Below are positions 15,993-24,746 of a DNA stretch of 64,000 bases, piece after piece. The translations under genes were made by a program, and so were the position numbers. Every line of letters begins with the position of its first letter. Within the stretch, counting starts at the first letter, position 1. The DNA is from Variovorax sp. PCZ-1 (lineage in GTDB: Bacteria > Pseudomonadota > Gammaproteobacteria > Burkholderiales > Burkholderiaceae_C): contig NZ_JAHCDN010000001.1 in assembly GCF_018413605.1 (NCBI RefSeq), forward strand, positions 1,240,001 through 1,304,000, written 5' to 3'. The notes beneath the pieces are model-generated. The model had not been told where the DNA came from. It ran no database searches and saw nothing but the letters and a program-made list of their open reading frames with translations.

Positions 15993-16751
15993 TTAACGGG
16001 GCGGGGTTGCGGCTGGGTGGACATTGGTAGGCGCAGCGTCCATATAGCCTTTGCCGTCATACACACCTTTTTTCCCAGCTATCTGCCAAGCGGTGCGCTG
16101 ATCTACAAGGCGGGCGAGTACCTCCAGCTCTTCGTCGGTGTGATTGATGGCTCCTGCAGGGGTGAGCAATTTGCCGTTCACAGGCGCTGCTTCTCCCCAG
16201 AAGGATTGGTGATACTCTGCGCGGGAGAGGGCGCGGTCTGTGCCTGCAGCCACATCCACCGTGCCGTAGCAGTTGCAGAAATAAGTGCGGAAATTTTGCT
16301 GAGGGCGCACTTCGGTGTAGACACCTGTGCCGCGAATACCTGCAGTGAGCGTTGGCGTGACGATCTGGCGGTTGCTGCCTTTGCCCCATACGCTGGCGAT
16401 GGCGCCAGTGAGCAAACGCAGCACGCTCACTGCATTCAATGTGGCACCACGCTCCACTGTGAAGCGCGTGTTTTGGCGCACTTGGAAAGAGGCATTGCCC
16501 ACCACGAAGATCAGATTGGAGCCCGGCCCGGTTTCCAGGCGGTCACCGGTTTGGATGATGGTTTGTGGCGTGAGGCGACTACCATTGACTTGCGCATCGC
16601 CTTGCAATTCCACGATATTGCTGCGCTGCTGAGCATGGGCAGCGCTTGCGCCGCCCATAGCCGTCCAAGCAGCAGCAGCGCTCAAAAAGCTGCGGCGTTG
16701 AAACCAGAGCACTTCATCTTCAGTGCGACCTTGCAGGATGTGTTGAGTCAT
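15993..16751 (-). CDS. FecR-domain secreted protein
   Basis: 252 residues. An N-terminal QRRSFLSAAAAWTAMGGASA followed by AHAQ looks like a Tat-type signal peptide. The FecR-like beta domain then follows: NIVELQGDAQVNGSRLTPQT, IIQTGDRLETGPGSNLIFVV, NASFQVRQNTRFTVER and TPTLTAGIRGTGVYTEV. Unlike FecR anti-sigma regulators it has no cytoplasmic anti-sigma domain, so it is a free exported FecR domain, as in many proteobacterial cell-envelope proteins. The C-terminal part has an FCNCYGTVDV pair of cysteines and a PAGAINHTDEE stretch. No sigma-factor gene is adjacent and the role is unknown. Confidence 0.82.
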   Translation of the reverse strand: MTQHILQGRTEDEVLWFQRRSFLSAAAAWTAMGGASAAHAQQRSNIVELQGDAQVNGSRLTPQTIIQTGDRLETGPGSNLIFVVGNASFQVRQNTRFTVERGATLNAVSVLRLLTGAIASVWGKGSNRQIVTPTLTAGIRGTGVYTEVRPQQNFRTYFCNCYGTVDVAAGTDRALSRAEYHQSFWGEAAPVNGKLLTPAGAINHTDEELEVLARLVDQRTAWQIAGKKGVYDGKGYMDAAPTNVHPAATPPR

Positions 16752-16783
16752 GTTGTCTCCTAATGTGGAAGCTAGATACGAAT

Positions 16784-17584
16784 TTAAACCGCGGGGGGAG
16801 GCGCTTCAGTAGGTGTTTCTTCTGTATGCACAAAACTATCTCGAAAAGTGAAATACACCGAGGTGAAAAACATGGCCGCTACTGTCAGCACCATGGGCAC
16901 CATCAATGCAGCAGCGATCGCTGGCGAGCCCAGCAGCACGGAAATACTGGTGATGACCACGCCGCCAAAGGCGAAAACAGCAAACCAACCCAGGCCGTAG
17001 ACAAGGTAAGCCCAGAAGTTTTTCATGCAGGCGATCAGGCTGAAAAAGATCGCCTTGGTCGGCGGGACACCATGCCAATGCACGAGCGCTGGGGCATGCC
17101 AAAACATGAGCGAGAGCGGGATATACAAACCCATGCCGATGAAGGCGGCCGTTTGGAAGTCACTTTGCTCCAGCATTTCCCGGTTGAGCTTGCCGCCGAC
17201 GATATACAGCTTGGCGAACTGCCCGCCATCAAACAATGTCGTGAAGCCCATCACCAGAAAAAAGCCCAGCGCATACATCGCGCCGAGCACAATCATGGCG
17301 CGTAAGCGCTGCTGGCCTGCGCGAAAAGCTGTGGCCAGAACCGATGGCATCGGGAATTTACCGCGCAGCGCCTCTAGCGTGGCCACCATCAAACCCAGCG
17401 TGGCTGCAGGCACGATGGCCAATGCCAGTGCGCCGCCAATCAGTGGCAAGATAGAAGCCACCGAAACCAGTGCCATAAACATGAAAAACAGTCCGCCGAG
17501 CGCTAAGGGCTGCTTGAAAAATGTTTTGACACCCAGCTTGACCCAGGTGATGCCGGTGCTGGCAGGGAGGATTTGGAGTTTCAT
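16784..17584 (-). CDS. BPSS1780-family inner-membrane protein
   Basis: 266 residues, mostly hydrophobic. An N-terminal MKLQILPASTGITWVKLGVK is followed by about six membrane segments and a hydrophilic C-terminal tail ending in TEAPPPAV. The N-terminal pattern and the position beside thrB-polA match the conserved BPSS1780 group of Burkholderiales. The biochemical role is unknown. It lies 64 bp after the thrB stop on the same strand and is probably cotranscribed with thrB. Confidence 0.78.
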   Translation of the reverse strand: MKLQILPASTGITWVKLGVKTFFKQPLALGGLFFMFMALVSVASILPLIGGALALAIVPAATLGLMVATLEALRGKFPMPSVLATAFRAGQQRLRAMIVLGAMYALGFFLVMGFTTLFDGGQFAKLYIVGGKLNREMLEQSDFQTAAFIGMGLYIPLSLMFWHAPALVHWHGVPPTKAIFFSLIACMKNFWAYLVYGLGWFAVFAFGGVVITSISVLLGSPAIAAALMVPMVLTVAAMFFTSVYFTFRDSFVHTEETPTEAPPPAV

Positions 17585-17648
17585 GTGCTTGTGATTTTGA
17601 GGCGGGTGAAACAGATCAGTTCAAAACGAGGCTGTGAACTTGTTCACA

Positions 17649-18602
17649 TTAAAGGTGAATGGCGAGCTTGCTGATGCGCTCGCGCAGCACACGCTCGAAA
17701 TGCGAGGGGTCATGCGCTTTGAGCAAGCTGGCTTCGCGTGGGAGGTGGAAATCCCACAGGCGAGATATCCAAAAGCGCAGTGCGCCAGCGCGTAGCATGG
17801 CGGGAAGAAGTTGCTGCTCAGCGGCTTCGAACGGGCGCTCAGACTGATAGGCTTGCAGGAAAGCGCTTTGTCTCTCGGTGTTTGTAGAGCCTGTCTCCAA
17901 GTCAATGCACCAATCATTCAAGCACACCGCGATGTCGAACAAGAAACTATCGACGCCAGCAAAATAAAAATCAAAGAACCCAGTGAGCTCGCCAGCTTCA
18001 AACATCACATTGTCTCGAAACAGATCCGCATGCACCGGGCCACAGGGCAGGGCTTTGTATGCGCTGCTGCTTGCCACATGATTTTGATAGGCAAGCTCGC
18101 TTTTGATGAGTTGAGTTTGATCTGGCGTCAAGTACGGTAATACAACGGGAATGGTCTCATTCCACCAAGACAAGCTGCGCAAATTGGGCTGGATTCGCGC
18201 GTAGTCGCGCCCAGCTACATGCATGCGTGCGAGCATCGCACCCACGGTGGCGCAATGCGCGGCAGTAGGAGAGAGCTCGCTGCCACCACGCAAGCAATTC
18301 ACCACGCAGGCTGGTTTACCTTGCACCGTGAGCAAAATATCGCCAGTTTTGTCGGCTTGCGGGTCCGGTACAGGAATGCCGCGCTGCGCGAGGTGCTTCA
18401 TCAAATACAGATAAAACGGCAGCTGCTCATGAGTCAGGCGCTCAAACAGAGTGAGCACGTAGCGCCCAGTGTCTGCGTCAACGAAGTAATTGGTGTTTTC
18501 AATGCCGCCTTTGCAGCCTTGGAGATCGGTGACTTGGCCCAGGCCGAGCTGGGTGAAGAGGTTTTGCGTTTCGTCGAGGGAAACTTCGGTGTAAACAGCC
18601 AT
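17649..18602 (-). CDS. thrB: Homoserine kinase (ThrB, aminoglycoside-phosphotransferase fold)
   Basis: 317 residues of the APH-type homoserine kinase used by beta- and many alphaproteobacteria. It starts MAVYTEVSLDETQNLFTQLG, with KGGIENTNYFV near residue 31, catalytic LPCGPVHADLFRDNVMFEAG (the H-x-D-x-x-x-x-N loop at about 195) and GFFDFYFAGVDSFLFDIA as the metal-binding DFG-like segment. It phosphorylates homoserine in threonine biosynthesis. It is divergent from polA, with only 44 bp between the starts. Confidence 0.93.
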   Translation of the reverse strand: MAVYTEVSLDETQNLFTQLGLGQVTDLQGCKGGIENTNYFVDADTGRYVLTLFERLTHEQLPFYLYLMKHLAQRGIPVPDPQADKTGDILLTVQGKPACVVNCLRGGSELSPTAAHCATVGAMLARMHVAGRDYARIQPNLRSLSWWNETIPVVLPYLTPDQTQLIKSELAYQNHVASSSAYKALPCGPVHADLFRDNVMFEAGELTGFFDFYFAGVDSFLFDIAVCLNDWCIDLETGSTNTERQSAFLQAYQSERPFEAAEQQLLPAMLRAGALRFWISRLWDFHLPREASLLKAHDPSHFERVLRERISKLAIHL

Positions 18603-18646
18603 TTTTGTATCAAATCAATTGGCTCAGATTGTAGAGGGTACACAAT

Positions 18647-21424
18647 ATGCCTATGAATTCCTCACCAGAAAACCGCCTCCTCCTCGTAGATGGCTCGAGC
18701 TACCTTTATCGTGCCTTCCACGCCATGCCCGATCTGCGCGCTGTGCCCGGCGATCCGAGCAGCCCCGCCACGGGTGCGATTCGCGGCATGATCAATATGA
18801 TGGCTTCGCTGCGTACGCAGTTTCCGTCCATGTATGCCGTGTGTATTTTTGATGCCAGCGGCCCCACCTTCCGCGATGCGCTTTATCCCGAATACAAAGC
18901 CAATCGCTCGCCCATGCCCGATGATTTGCGCACCCAGATCGCGCCGATTCATGAGGTGATGCGCCTACAAGGCTGGCCAGTAGTGGCTGTTCCTGGCGTG
19001 GAGGCTGATGATGTGATCGGCACGATGGCGCGCATTGGCGCAGAGCAGGGCATGGAGGTCATCATCTCCAGTGGGGATAAAGACCTCTCTCAACTGGTGA
19101 ATGAGCACATCACCATCATCGACACGATGAATGGCAAAAAGCGCGATGTGGCGGGTGTGACCGCTGAGTTTGGCGTACCGCCCTCGCTCATGCTCGACTA
19201 TCAAAACCTCGTGGGCGATACGGTGGACAACGTACCCGGCGTGGAAAAAGTGGGGCCAAAAACGGCTGCGAAATGGCTCACCGAATTTGGATCGCTGGAA
19301 AATTTGCTGGCAAGAGCCGATGAGATCAAGGGCGTGGCTGGAGAGAATTTGCGCAAGGCGCGCGAGTGGCTGCCCAAAGGGCGTGAGCTGCTCAAGATCA
19401 AGACGGATTGTGATTTGGCAGGACATATTGACGGTCTACCTGCTATGAATTCAGTAGCTGTTCGCGCAGATGATACGGAGGCTTTGAGTACTTTTTATCT
19501 GAAATATGGCTTCAAGGGACTGGCTGCAAGCTTAGGTAAAAAATCCACTACACCTGCACCTGTGCAAAGCGTCATGGACGATTTGTTTGCAGATGCTGAG
19601 CCTGCAGTTTCGAAAGTCAGTGATAAGAAATACGACACGATTTTTACCTGGGAAGCATTTGATGCGTGGTTAGAAAAAATCAAAGCGGCCTCACTCACCG
19701 CACTCGACACAGAAACCAACTCCATCGACGAGATGCAAGCCCAGATCGTTGGCATCAGCTTCAGCATACAGCCCGGCGAGGCGGCCTACATTCCGCTGGC
19801 GCACAGCTACCCAGATGCGCCCGAGCAGTTGCCGCTCAATGAAGTGCTCGCCAAGCTCAAACCTTGGCTAGAAGACGCGAAATACAAAAAGCTCGGCCAA
19901 CACGTCAAGTACGACCGTCATGTGTTTGCTAACCACGGCATCGAAGTGCAGGGCTATGTGCACGACACGATGCTGCAAAGCTACGTGCTGGAAGTGCACA
20001 AACCCCATAACCTCACGAGTTTGGCTGAGCGCCATGTGGGGCGCAAAGGCATCAGCTATGAAGATTTGTGCGGCAAAGGCGCGCACCAAATCTCGTTTGC
20101 GCAAGTCGATGTGGCCAAGGCTTCTGAATACTCTTGCGAAGACTCTGATCAAACGCTGGATGTGCATCTCGCTCTTTGGCCAAAGCTGGAAGCCAACGAG
20201 AAGCTGCGCGGCATCTATGAACTTGAAATAGAAAGCTCAGAAAGCCTGTATCGCATCGAGCGCAACGGTGTGATGATCGACGCGCAGCAACTGGCCACGC
20301 AAAGCCATGAGCTGGGTCAGCGCATCATGCAGTTGGAAACGCAGGCGCATGATTTGGCCGGGCAGCCATTTAACCTCGCTTCGCCTAAGCAAATCGGAGA
20401 GATTTTCTTCACCAAGCTGGGTTTGCCAGTCATCAAGAAAACCGCCACTGGCGCGCCGAGCACCGATGAAGAGGTGCTAGAAAAACTCGCTGAAGACTAC
20501 CCGCTGCCCGCCAAAATCTTGGAGCATCGCGGCCTCTCCAAACTCAAGGGCACGTATACCGACAAGCTGGCTCAGCTCGCGCACCCACGCACAGGTCGCG
20601 TGCACACACATTACGCGCAAGCCGTGGCCGTCACAGGCCGCTTATCCAGCAACGATCCTAATTTACAAAACATCCCCGTCAAAACAGCTGAAGGCCGCCG
20701 CGTGCGCGAGGCTTTCGTCGCACCTGCTGGCTCGTTGATTGCCAGCGCTGATTATTCCCAAATTGAGCTGCGCATCATGGCGCATATCAGCGGCGATGAA
20801 GCGCTCATCAAAGCCTTCACCGATGGCATTGACGTTCACCGCGCTACAGCTGCTGAAGTGTTTGGCCTGCCCGCCAGCGAAGTCAGCAGCGAGCAGCGCC
20901 GCTATGCCAAGGTGATCAACTTCGGGCTCATCTATGGCATGAGCGCCTTCGGCTTGGCGCGAGCACTGAGCATCGACAACACCGCTGCGAAGAACTACAT
21001 CGAGCGATACTTTCAGCGCTTCGCAGGTGTGAAAACCTATATGGACGAAACGCGACTCGCCGCCAAGAGCAAAGGCTATGTAGAAACCGTGCTCGGCCGT
21101 CGCCTCTATCTTCCCGAAATCAACAGCCCCAACGGGCCACGCCGAGCTGGCGCAGAGCGTGCCGCGATCAACGCGCCCATGCAAGGTACAGCGGCTGATT
21201 TGATCAAACTTAGTATGAATGCTGTACAACGCGAGCTCGATACGAAAGCCTTGAAAACCAAGATGATCATGCAAGTGCACGACGAACTGGTGTTTGAAGT
21301 GCCTTCAGACGAACTCGATTGGCTCAAGGTAGAAATCCCCCGCATCATGGCCAGCGTGGCCCAGCTGAAAGTGCCTCTGGTGGCTGAAGTCGGGGTTGGC
21401 GAGAACTGGGATAAGGCGCACTAA
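18647..21424 (+). CDS. polA: DNA polymerase I
   Basis: 925 residues with all three domains. The 5'-3' exonuclease has LLLVDGSSYLYRAFHAMPDL at the start, VEADDVIGTMA and SGDKDLSQLV. The 3'-5' exonuclease begins near SLTALDTETNSIDEMQAQIV and keeps DTE, KYDRHVF and the later SCEDSDQT. The polymerase has motif A SADYSQIELRIMAHISGD, motif B RRYAKVINFGLIYGMSAFG and motif C MQVHDELVFEVP. The proofreading residues appear intact. It repairs DNA and processes Okazaki fragments. The ATG two codons later (18653) is an alternative start. Confidence 0.97.
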   Translation: MPMNSSPENRLLLVDGSSYLYRAFHAMPDLRAVPGDPSSPATGAIRGMINMMASLRTQFPSMYAVCIFDASGPTFRDALYPEYKANRSPMPDDLRTQIAPIHEVMRLQGWPVVAVPGVEADDVIGTMARIGAEQGMEVIISSGDKDLSQLVNEHITIIDTMNGKKRDVAGVTAEFGVPPSLMLDYQNLVGDTVDNVPGVEKVGPKTAAKWLTEFGSLENLLARADEIKGVAGENLRKAREWLPKGRELLKIKTDCDLAGHIDGLPAMNSVAVRADDTEALSTFYLKYGFKGLAASLGKKSTTPAPVQSVMDDLFADAEPAVSKVSDKKYDTIFTWEAFDAWLEKIKAASLTALDTETNSIDEMQAQIVGISFSIQPGEAAYIPLAHSYPDAPEQLPLNEVLAKLKPWLEDAKYKKLGQHVKYDRHVFANHGIEVQGYVHDTMLQSYVLEVHKPHNLTSLAERHVGRKGISYEDLCGKGAHQISFAQVDVAKASEYSCEDSDQTLDVHLALWPKLEANEKLRGIYELEIESSESLYRIERNGVMIDAQQLATQSHELGQRIMQLETQAHDLAGQPFNLASPKQIGEIFFTKLGLPVIKKTATGAPSTDEEVLEKLAEDYPLPAKILEHRGLSKLKGTYTDKLAQLAHPRTGRVHTHYAQAVAVTGRLSSNDPNLQNIPVKTAEGRRVREAFVAPAGSLIASADYSQIELRIMAHISGDEALIKAFTDGIDVHRATAAEVFGLPASEVSSEQRRYAKVINFGLIYGMSAFGLARALSIDNTAAKNYIERYFQRFAGVKTYMDETRLAAKSKGYVETVLGRRLYLPEINSPNGPRRAGAERAAINAPMQGTAADLIKLSMNAVQRELDTKALKTKMIMQVHDELVFEVPSDELDWLKVEIPRIMASVAQLKVPLVAEVGVGENWDKAH

Positions 21425-21436
21425 TCGAGTCATCTA

Positions 21437-21500
21437 GTCCGTTCACTTTGAGCTGGCCGAAGGGTAGGCTGGGCTTCAACAAGCTCACCCAGAACGGGAT
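21437..21500. repeat. REP-type inverted pair between polA and the sox regulator
   Basis: CCGTTCACTTTGAGCTGGCC (then GAAGGG) and, inverted, GGCTTCAACAAGCTCACCCA (then GAACGG) are degenerate copies of a REP-like unit. A single better-preserved unit lies at 30666-30690 (GCTTCGACAGGCTCAGCCCG, then AACGG). Confidence 0.6.
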
Positions 21501-21535
21501 GAGGGTTTATCCTCTTTGAGCGAAGTTGAGTCCAT

Positions 21536-21567
21536 ATTCAAATATAAGAAATTGCTTATATTTGAAT
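21536..21567. promoter_or_regulatory. Operator palindrome of the sox cluster
   Basis: ATTCAAATATAAG (21536-21548) and CTTATATTTGAAT (21555-21567) are perfect 13-bp inverted arms with a 6-bp centre. It ends 6 bp before the ATG of the ArsR-type regulator, so bound repressor would block transcription or initiation of the whole cluster. ArsR dimers typically bind such AT-rich palindromes. Confidence 0.8.
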
Positions 21568-21573
21568 GTTTGT

Positions 21574-21933
21574 ATGCCTACAACGACGGAAATCGACGAA
21601 TCAAAGCTCGTATTTGAACGCGCAGCCGAGCTGTTTAGTTTGATGGGTTCGCCCACGCGCTTGCAGATTTTGAGCGCTCTGTGCGATACCGAGCGCACGG
21701 TGTCTGATCTGCTTTCGCGCATTGACACCACGCAGCCGAATCTTTCTCAGCATCTCTCTGTGCTGTATCAATCCGGCATCTTGGCCAAACGCAAAGAGGG
21801 TGCGCAGGTGTTTTACCGGGTGCAGAGCGAGAAGGCAGTGGCGCTGTGTCGCAGCGTCTGCACGCAGGTAGCGATTGAGTTGGATGAGCCGATGCTTCTT
21901 CCCGCGTCTGAGCGGCTGCTGGCGAGGGTTTGA
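21574..21933 (+). CDS. ArsR-family sox regulator, probable persulfide sensor (BigR/SqrR-like)
   Basis: The ATG at 21574 gives 119 residues and leaves the operator outside the gene. The winged helix is at about residues 20-85: ELFSLMGSPTRLQILSALCD, VSDLLSRIDTTQPNLSQHLS, VLYQSGILAKRKEGAQVFYR. Cysteines C37 (ILSALCDTE) and C92/C96 (ALCRSVCTQ) lie where the BigR/SqrR/SoxR group has its two redox cysteines, which in known members form a di- to tetrasulfide bond on exposure to reactive sulfur and release DNA. The arsenic-binding ELCVCDL box of ArsR is absent. Position and cysteines suggest it represses the sox genes until sulfur compounds are present. Confidence 0.85.
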   Translation: MPTTTEIDESKLVFERAAELFSLMGSPTRLQILSALCDTERTVSDLLSRIDTTQPNLSQHLSVLYQSGILAKRKEGAQVFYRVQSEKAVALCRSVCTQVAIELDEPMLLPASERLLARV

Positions 21934-21935
21934 AG

Positions 21936-23300
21936 ATGCTGAATCGATTTTTGCAAAAAGCGCCTGAAAATTTCATAGCGCGGCAAGATATTCCTCAGGC
22001 GCGTGCTGAGTTGAAAGCAGGGCGACGCGGATTTATTTCCTCTGCATTTGCTACTGCTTTTGTAGCTGCTGGCGCAGCATCTACGGGCGCTAGAGCCCAA
22101 TCTAATCCAGTATCTGGCCAAGGCGATCCAAATATCTTGGAGCTGCCTGCACACAGCAAAGCCCTTGGCCAAGCCGTGGCAGCGCGTGGCTACGGCGTGC
22201 CGAGCGCCTATGAGAAAAACCTGCAGCGCCGCGAAAGCCCAGGGCTCACGCGCGTGAGTCAAGCCAGCGTGAGCTTCACGCCGCTGCAAGGGCTCTTTGG
22301 CATCATCACGCCCAGCGGCCTGCATTTTGAGCGGCATCATCAAGGCTGGTGGGATATTGAGCCGGACAAACATCGATTCATGGTGAATGGCAGCGATCAG
22401 ACGATGCTGAAAACGCCGATGGTCTTCACGATGGATGACCTGATGCGCTTGCCCAGCGTGAGCCGGATTCATTTCATCGAATGCGGTGCGAACACCGGCA
22501 TGGAGTGGGGCAATGTGGCTGTGCCGACGGTGCAATACACGCACGGCATGATTTCTTGCAGCGAGTTCACTGGCGTGCCGCTACGCTTGCTGCTGGAGAT
22601 GTGTGGTGCAGATTTCAAGCGCGGAAAATTCGTGCTGGCTGAAGGTGCTGATGGCTCGGGCATGACGCGTACGATCCCCATAAGCCTCGTGATGAACGAC
22701 GAAGTGCTGGTAGCTTATGGACAAAACGGTGAAATGCTGCGGCCTGAAAATGGCTACCCGCTGCGCTTGGTCGTCCCCGGTGCGCAGGGCGTGAGCTGGG
22801 TGAAATACCTGCGTCGCATTGAGCTGGGCGATCAGCCTTATGGCGCGAAGGATGAGGTGCTGCATTATGTGGATTTGATGCCCGATGGCACGCATCGGCA
22901 GTATTCGAGCATTCAAGAAGTGAAATCTGTGATCACATCGCCCAGTGGCGGGCAGGTGCTGCTGGATAAAGGCACGCATCAGATCACGGGCCTCGCTTGG
23001 AGCGGGCGAGGGAAGATTCGCAAAGTGGATGTGAGTGTGGATGGTGGGCGCAACTGGATGCCCGCGCAGATGCAAACGCCCGTGCTCTCCAAATGCCTGA
23101 CGCGCTTTAACTTGCCCTGGAATTGGAATGGCAAGCCCGCTTTGCTCATGAGCCGAGCGACCGATGAGACTGGGCATATCCAACCCACGTATTCTGAGCT
23201 GCGCAAAGTGCGTGGGGCTAGGAGCATTTATCACAACAACGCGATCCAAACATGGTTGATCGAAGAAAGCGGCGAGGTGAAAAATGTTCAGCTTTCTTGA
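21936..23300 (+). CDS. soxC: Sulfane dehydrogenase SoxC (molybdopterin subunit)
   Basis: The ATG at 21936 is 2 bp after the regulator stop. 454 residues: an N-terminal Tat signal (GRRGFISSAFATAFVAAGAA, cleaved near ARA-Q), the sulfite-oxidase-type Mo-cofactor domain with the Mo-ligand cysteine in IHFIECGANTGMEWG (C183), and the C-terminal dimerisation domain (GLAWSGRGKIRKVDVSVDGG). With SoxD it oxidises the sulfane sulfur bound to SoxY in the periplasm, allowing full oxidation of thiosulfate without sulfur globules. Its signal-peptide codons (22049-22100) resemble the dispersed repeat. The gene overlaps soxD by 17 bp. Confidence 0.94.
   Translation: MLNRFLQKAPENFIARQDIPQARAELKAGRRGFISSAFATAFVAAGAASTGARAQSNPVSGQGDPNILELPAHSKALGQAVAARGYGVPSAYEKNLQRRESPGLTRVSQASVSFTPLQGLFGIITPSGLHFERHHQGWWDIEPDKHRFMVNGSDQTMLKTPMVFTMDDLMRLPSVSRIHFIECGANTGMEWGNVAVPTVQYTHGMISCSEFTGVPLRLLLEMCGADFKRGKFVLAEGADGSGMTRTIPISLVMNDEVLVAYGQNGEMLRPENGYPLRLVVPGAQGVSWVKYLRRIELGDQPYGAKDEVLHYVDLMPDGTHRQYSSIQEVKSVITSPSGGQVLLDKGTHQITGLAWSGRGKIRKVDVSVDGGRNWMPAQMQTPVLSKCLTRFNLPWNWNGKPALLMSRATDETGHIQPTYSELRKVRGARSIYHNNAIQTWLIEESGEVKNVQLS
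22049..22100 (+). repeat. Possible dispersed-repeat copy inside the soxC signal peptide (degenerate)
   Basis: GCTACTGCTTTTGTAGCTGC, then TGGCGCAGCATCTACGGGCG and CTAGAGCCCAA resemble a related form of the repeat (compare 35147-35196). It is translated as ATAFVAAGAASTGARA. It is more degenerate than the other copies, so chance similarity in an Ala-rich signal is possible. Confidence 0.4.
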
Positions 23301-24576
23301 AAATCTTGCGTTATTGGCGAACCAACCAATAGAACGCAAAATTCGCAAAATAAACGTAAAATTCGCAGAAGATTTTGAATTAAAACTTCATTTTCTTTTT
23401 TTGCGTCTTTTGCGTTCCCTCTGTGTCTTTTGCGTTCTCATTTCCAGTATCACGATAACCTCAGCCCAAACAAAGTTCGAAGGCATAGGAAGAGCAGCCA
23501 CGCCAGCCGAGGTCAAAGCTTGGGATATTGATGTTCGACCCGATTTCAAAGGCTTGCCGCCCGGCAAAGGCTCAGTCATTCAAGGCGAGAAAATTTGGGA
23601 AGCGCAATGCGCTGGTTGCCATGGCAGTTTTGGCGAGAGCAATGAAGTATTCACGCCCATCGCTGGCAACACGACCGCGAAAGACATTGAGACTGGCCGC
23701 GTTGCTTCACTCCTGCCCGGTGCCAACACCCCTCAGCGCACGACGCTGATGAAGCTCTCTAGCATTTCCACGCTATGGGATTACGTCAACCGCGCTATGC
23801 CTTGGACTGCACCTAAATCCATGACGGCAGATGAGGTCTACGCAGTCACGGCTTATATGCTGAATTTAGGCAATATCGTGCCCGGTGACTTTACCCTGAG
23901 CGATCAAAACATCCGTGACGTGCAAAACCGCTTGCCCAATCGAAACGGCAAAACTACCGCTCATGCGATGTGGCCTGGCAATGAGCTAGGTGGCATGAAA
24001 AAGCCCGATGTGCAAGGCTCGGCCTGCATGAAAGATTGCAAGCAAGAGCCCAAGGTGGCTAGTTTCTTGCCAGCCCATGCGCGCGATGCGCATGGCAATT
24101 TGGCCGAGCAATCTCGCGGTTTGGGTGGTTCGCGCGGTGCGGATACCACCCAGCCCGCCGCAGTATCTGCAGCGCTGGTTTCTAAGCCAAATCAGGCACT
24201 CACTGGCAAGGAATCTGCGCTGAGTGCTACGAATTCAGGAGCGTCTGTTGCGGCTGCTCCCGTCGTAGCAACGCCGAACACGATGCCTTCATCACCCGCT
24301 GCGTCTGCCGCGCTCAAGTCTGCTGATGTGATGCCCACGTTGCAAAAATATGCCTGCATCGCATGCCACGGCATGGACAACAAACTCGTGGGGCCGAGCT
24401 TCAAAGAAATCGTCGCCAAGCAGGGCAAGCGCGTCGATGCGCAAGCCTATCTCGCTGCAAAAATCAAAAATGGCGGGCAGGGCGTGTATGGACAAATCCC
24501 CATGCCAGCGCAGAGCATCAGCGAGGCCGAGAGCTCACGGGTCGCACAATGGTTGGTACAAGGGGCTCAAAGGTGA
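23284..24576 (+). CDS. soxD: SoxD, di-heme c-type cytochrome subunit of sulfane dehydrogenase
   Basis: 430 residues with two heme c sites: CAGCH (109-113) and CIACH (358-362). Between the heme domains lies an Ala/Ser/Pro-rich linker (about 285-345). The start at 23284 has GAGGTG upstream, and no closer in-frame start was found. As a result the signal-peptide core FLRLLRSLCVFCVLISSITI lies unusually deep (about 40-58), after about 35 polar residues. This stretch is encoded by a palindromic repeat (23331-23438) that seems to have been inserted at the front of the gene. It accepts electrons from SoxC and passes them to the respiratory chain. Confidence 0.9.
   Translation: MFSFLENLALLANQPIERKIRKINVKFAEDFELKLHFLFLRLLRSLCVFCVLISSITITSAQTKFEGIGRAATPAEVKAWDIDVRPDFKGLPPGKGSVIQGEKIWEAQCAGCHGSFGESNEVFTPIAGNTTAKDIETGRVASLLPGANTPQRTTLMKLSSISTLWDYVNRAMPWTAPKSMTADEVYAVTAYMLNLGNIVPGDFTLSDQNIRDVQNRLPNRNGKTTAHAMWPGNELGGMKKPDVQGSACMKDCKQEPKVASFLPAHARDAHGNLAEQSRGLGGSRGADTTQPAAVSAALVSKPNQALTGKESALSATNSGASVAAAPVVATPNTMPSSPAASAALKSADVMPTLQKYACIACHGMDNKLVGPSFKEIVAKQGKRVDAQAYLAAKIKNGGQGVYGQIPMPAQSISEAESSRVAQWLVQGAQR
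23331..23438. repeat. GCGTTTT-type palindromic repeat inside soxD
   Basis: The left arm AGAACGCAAAATTCGCAAAA (23331-23350) is inverted relative to TTGCGTCTTTTGCGTT (23401-23416) and TCTTTTGCGTTCT (23426-23438). It is the same element as at 25564-25660, and here it encodes the soxD N-terminus and signal peptide. Confidence 0.75.
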
Positions 24577-24581
24577 GAAGC

Positions 24582-24746
24582 ATGGAAAATAAGCTTATTG
24601 CCAATGAATTGAAACCGGCGGGCATGCTGTGTCCTCTAAATGAATTCGCTTTACGTTCAAGGTATAGGGATGATTCCAATGCAAACAACGCGCTGGGCAT
24701 CTACAATTTTCTGATTGCAATAGGAGTGTTTTATGAAACGTCGTGA
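24582..24746 (+). CDS. Possible 54-codon small ORF between soxD and soxY
   Basis: An ATG 5 bp after the soxD stop, preceded by GGTGAGAAGC, opens a frame of 54 codons (MENKLIANELKPAGMLCPLN...) that overlaps the soxY start by 14 bp. No domain or family is recognised. It may be a translational coupler or simply intergenic sequence; without it the soxD-soxY gap is 156 bp, large for this cluster. Confidence 0.25.
   Translation: MENKLIANELKPAGMLCPLNEFALRSRYRDDSNANNALGIYNFLIAIGVFYETS

Noticed and set aside
21437-21500. CRISPR or terminator between polA and the sox regulator
   Set aside because: Only two inverted, degenerate REP-like units, no regular spacers and no T-run.
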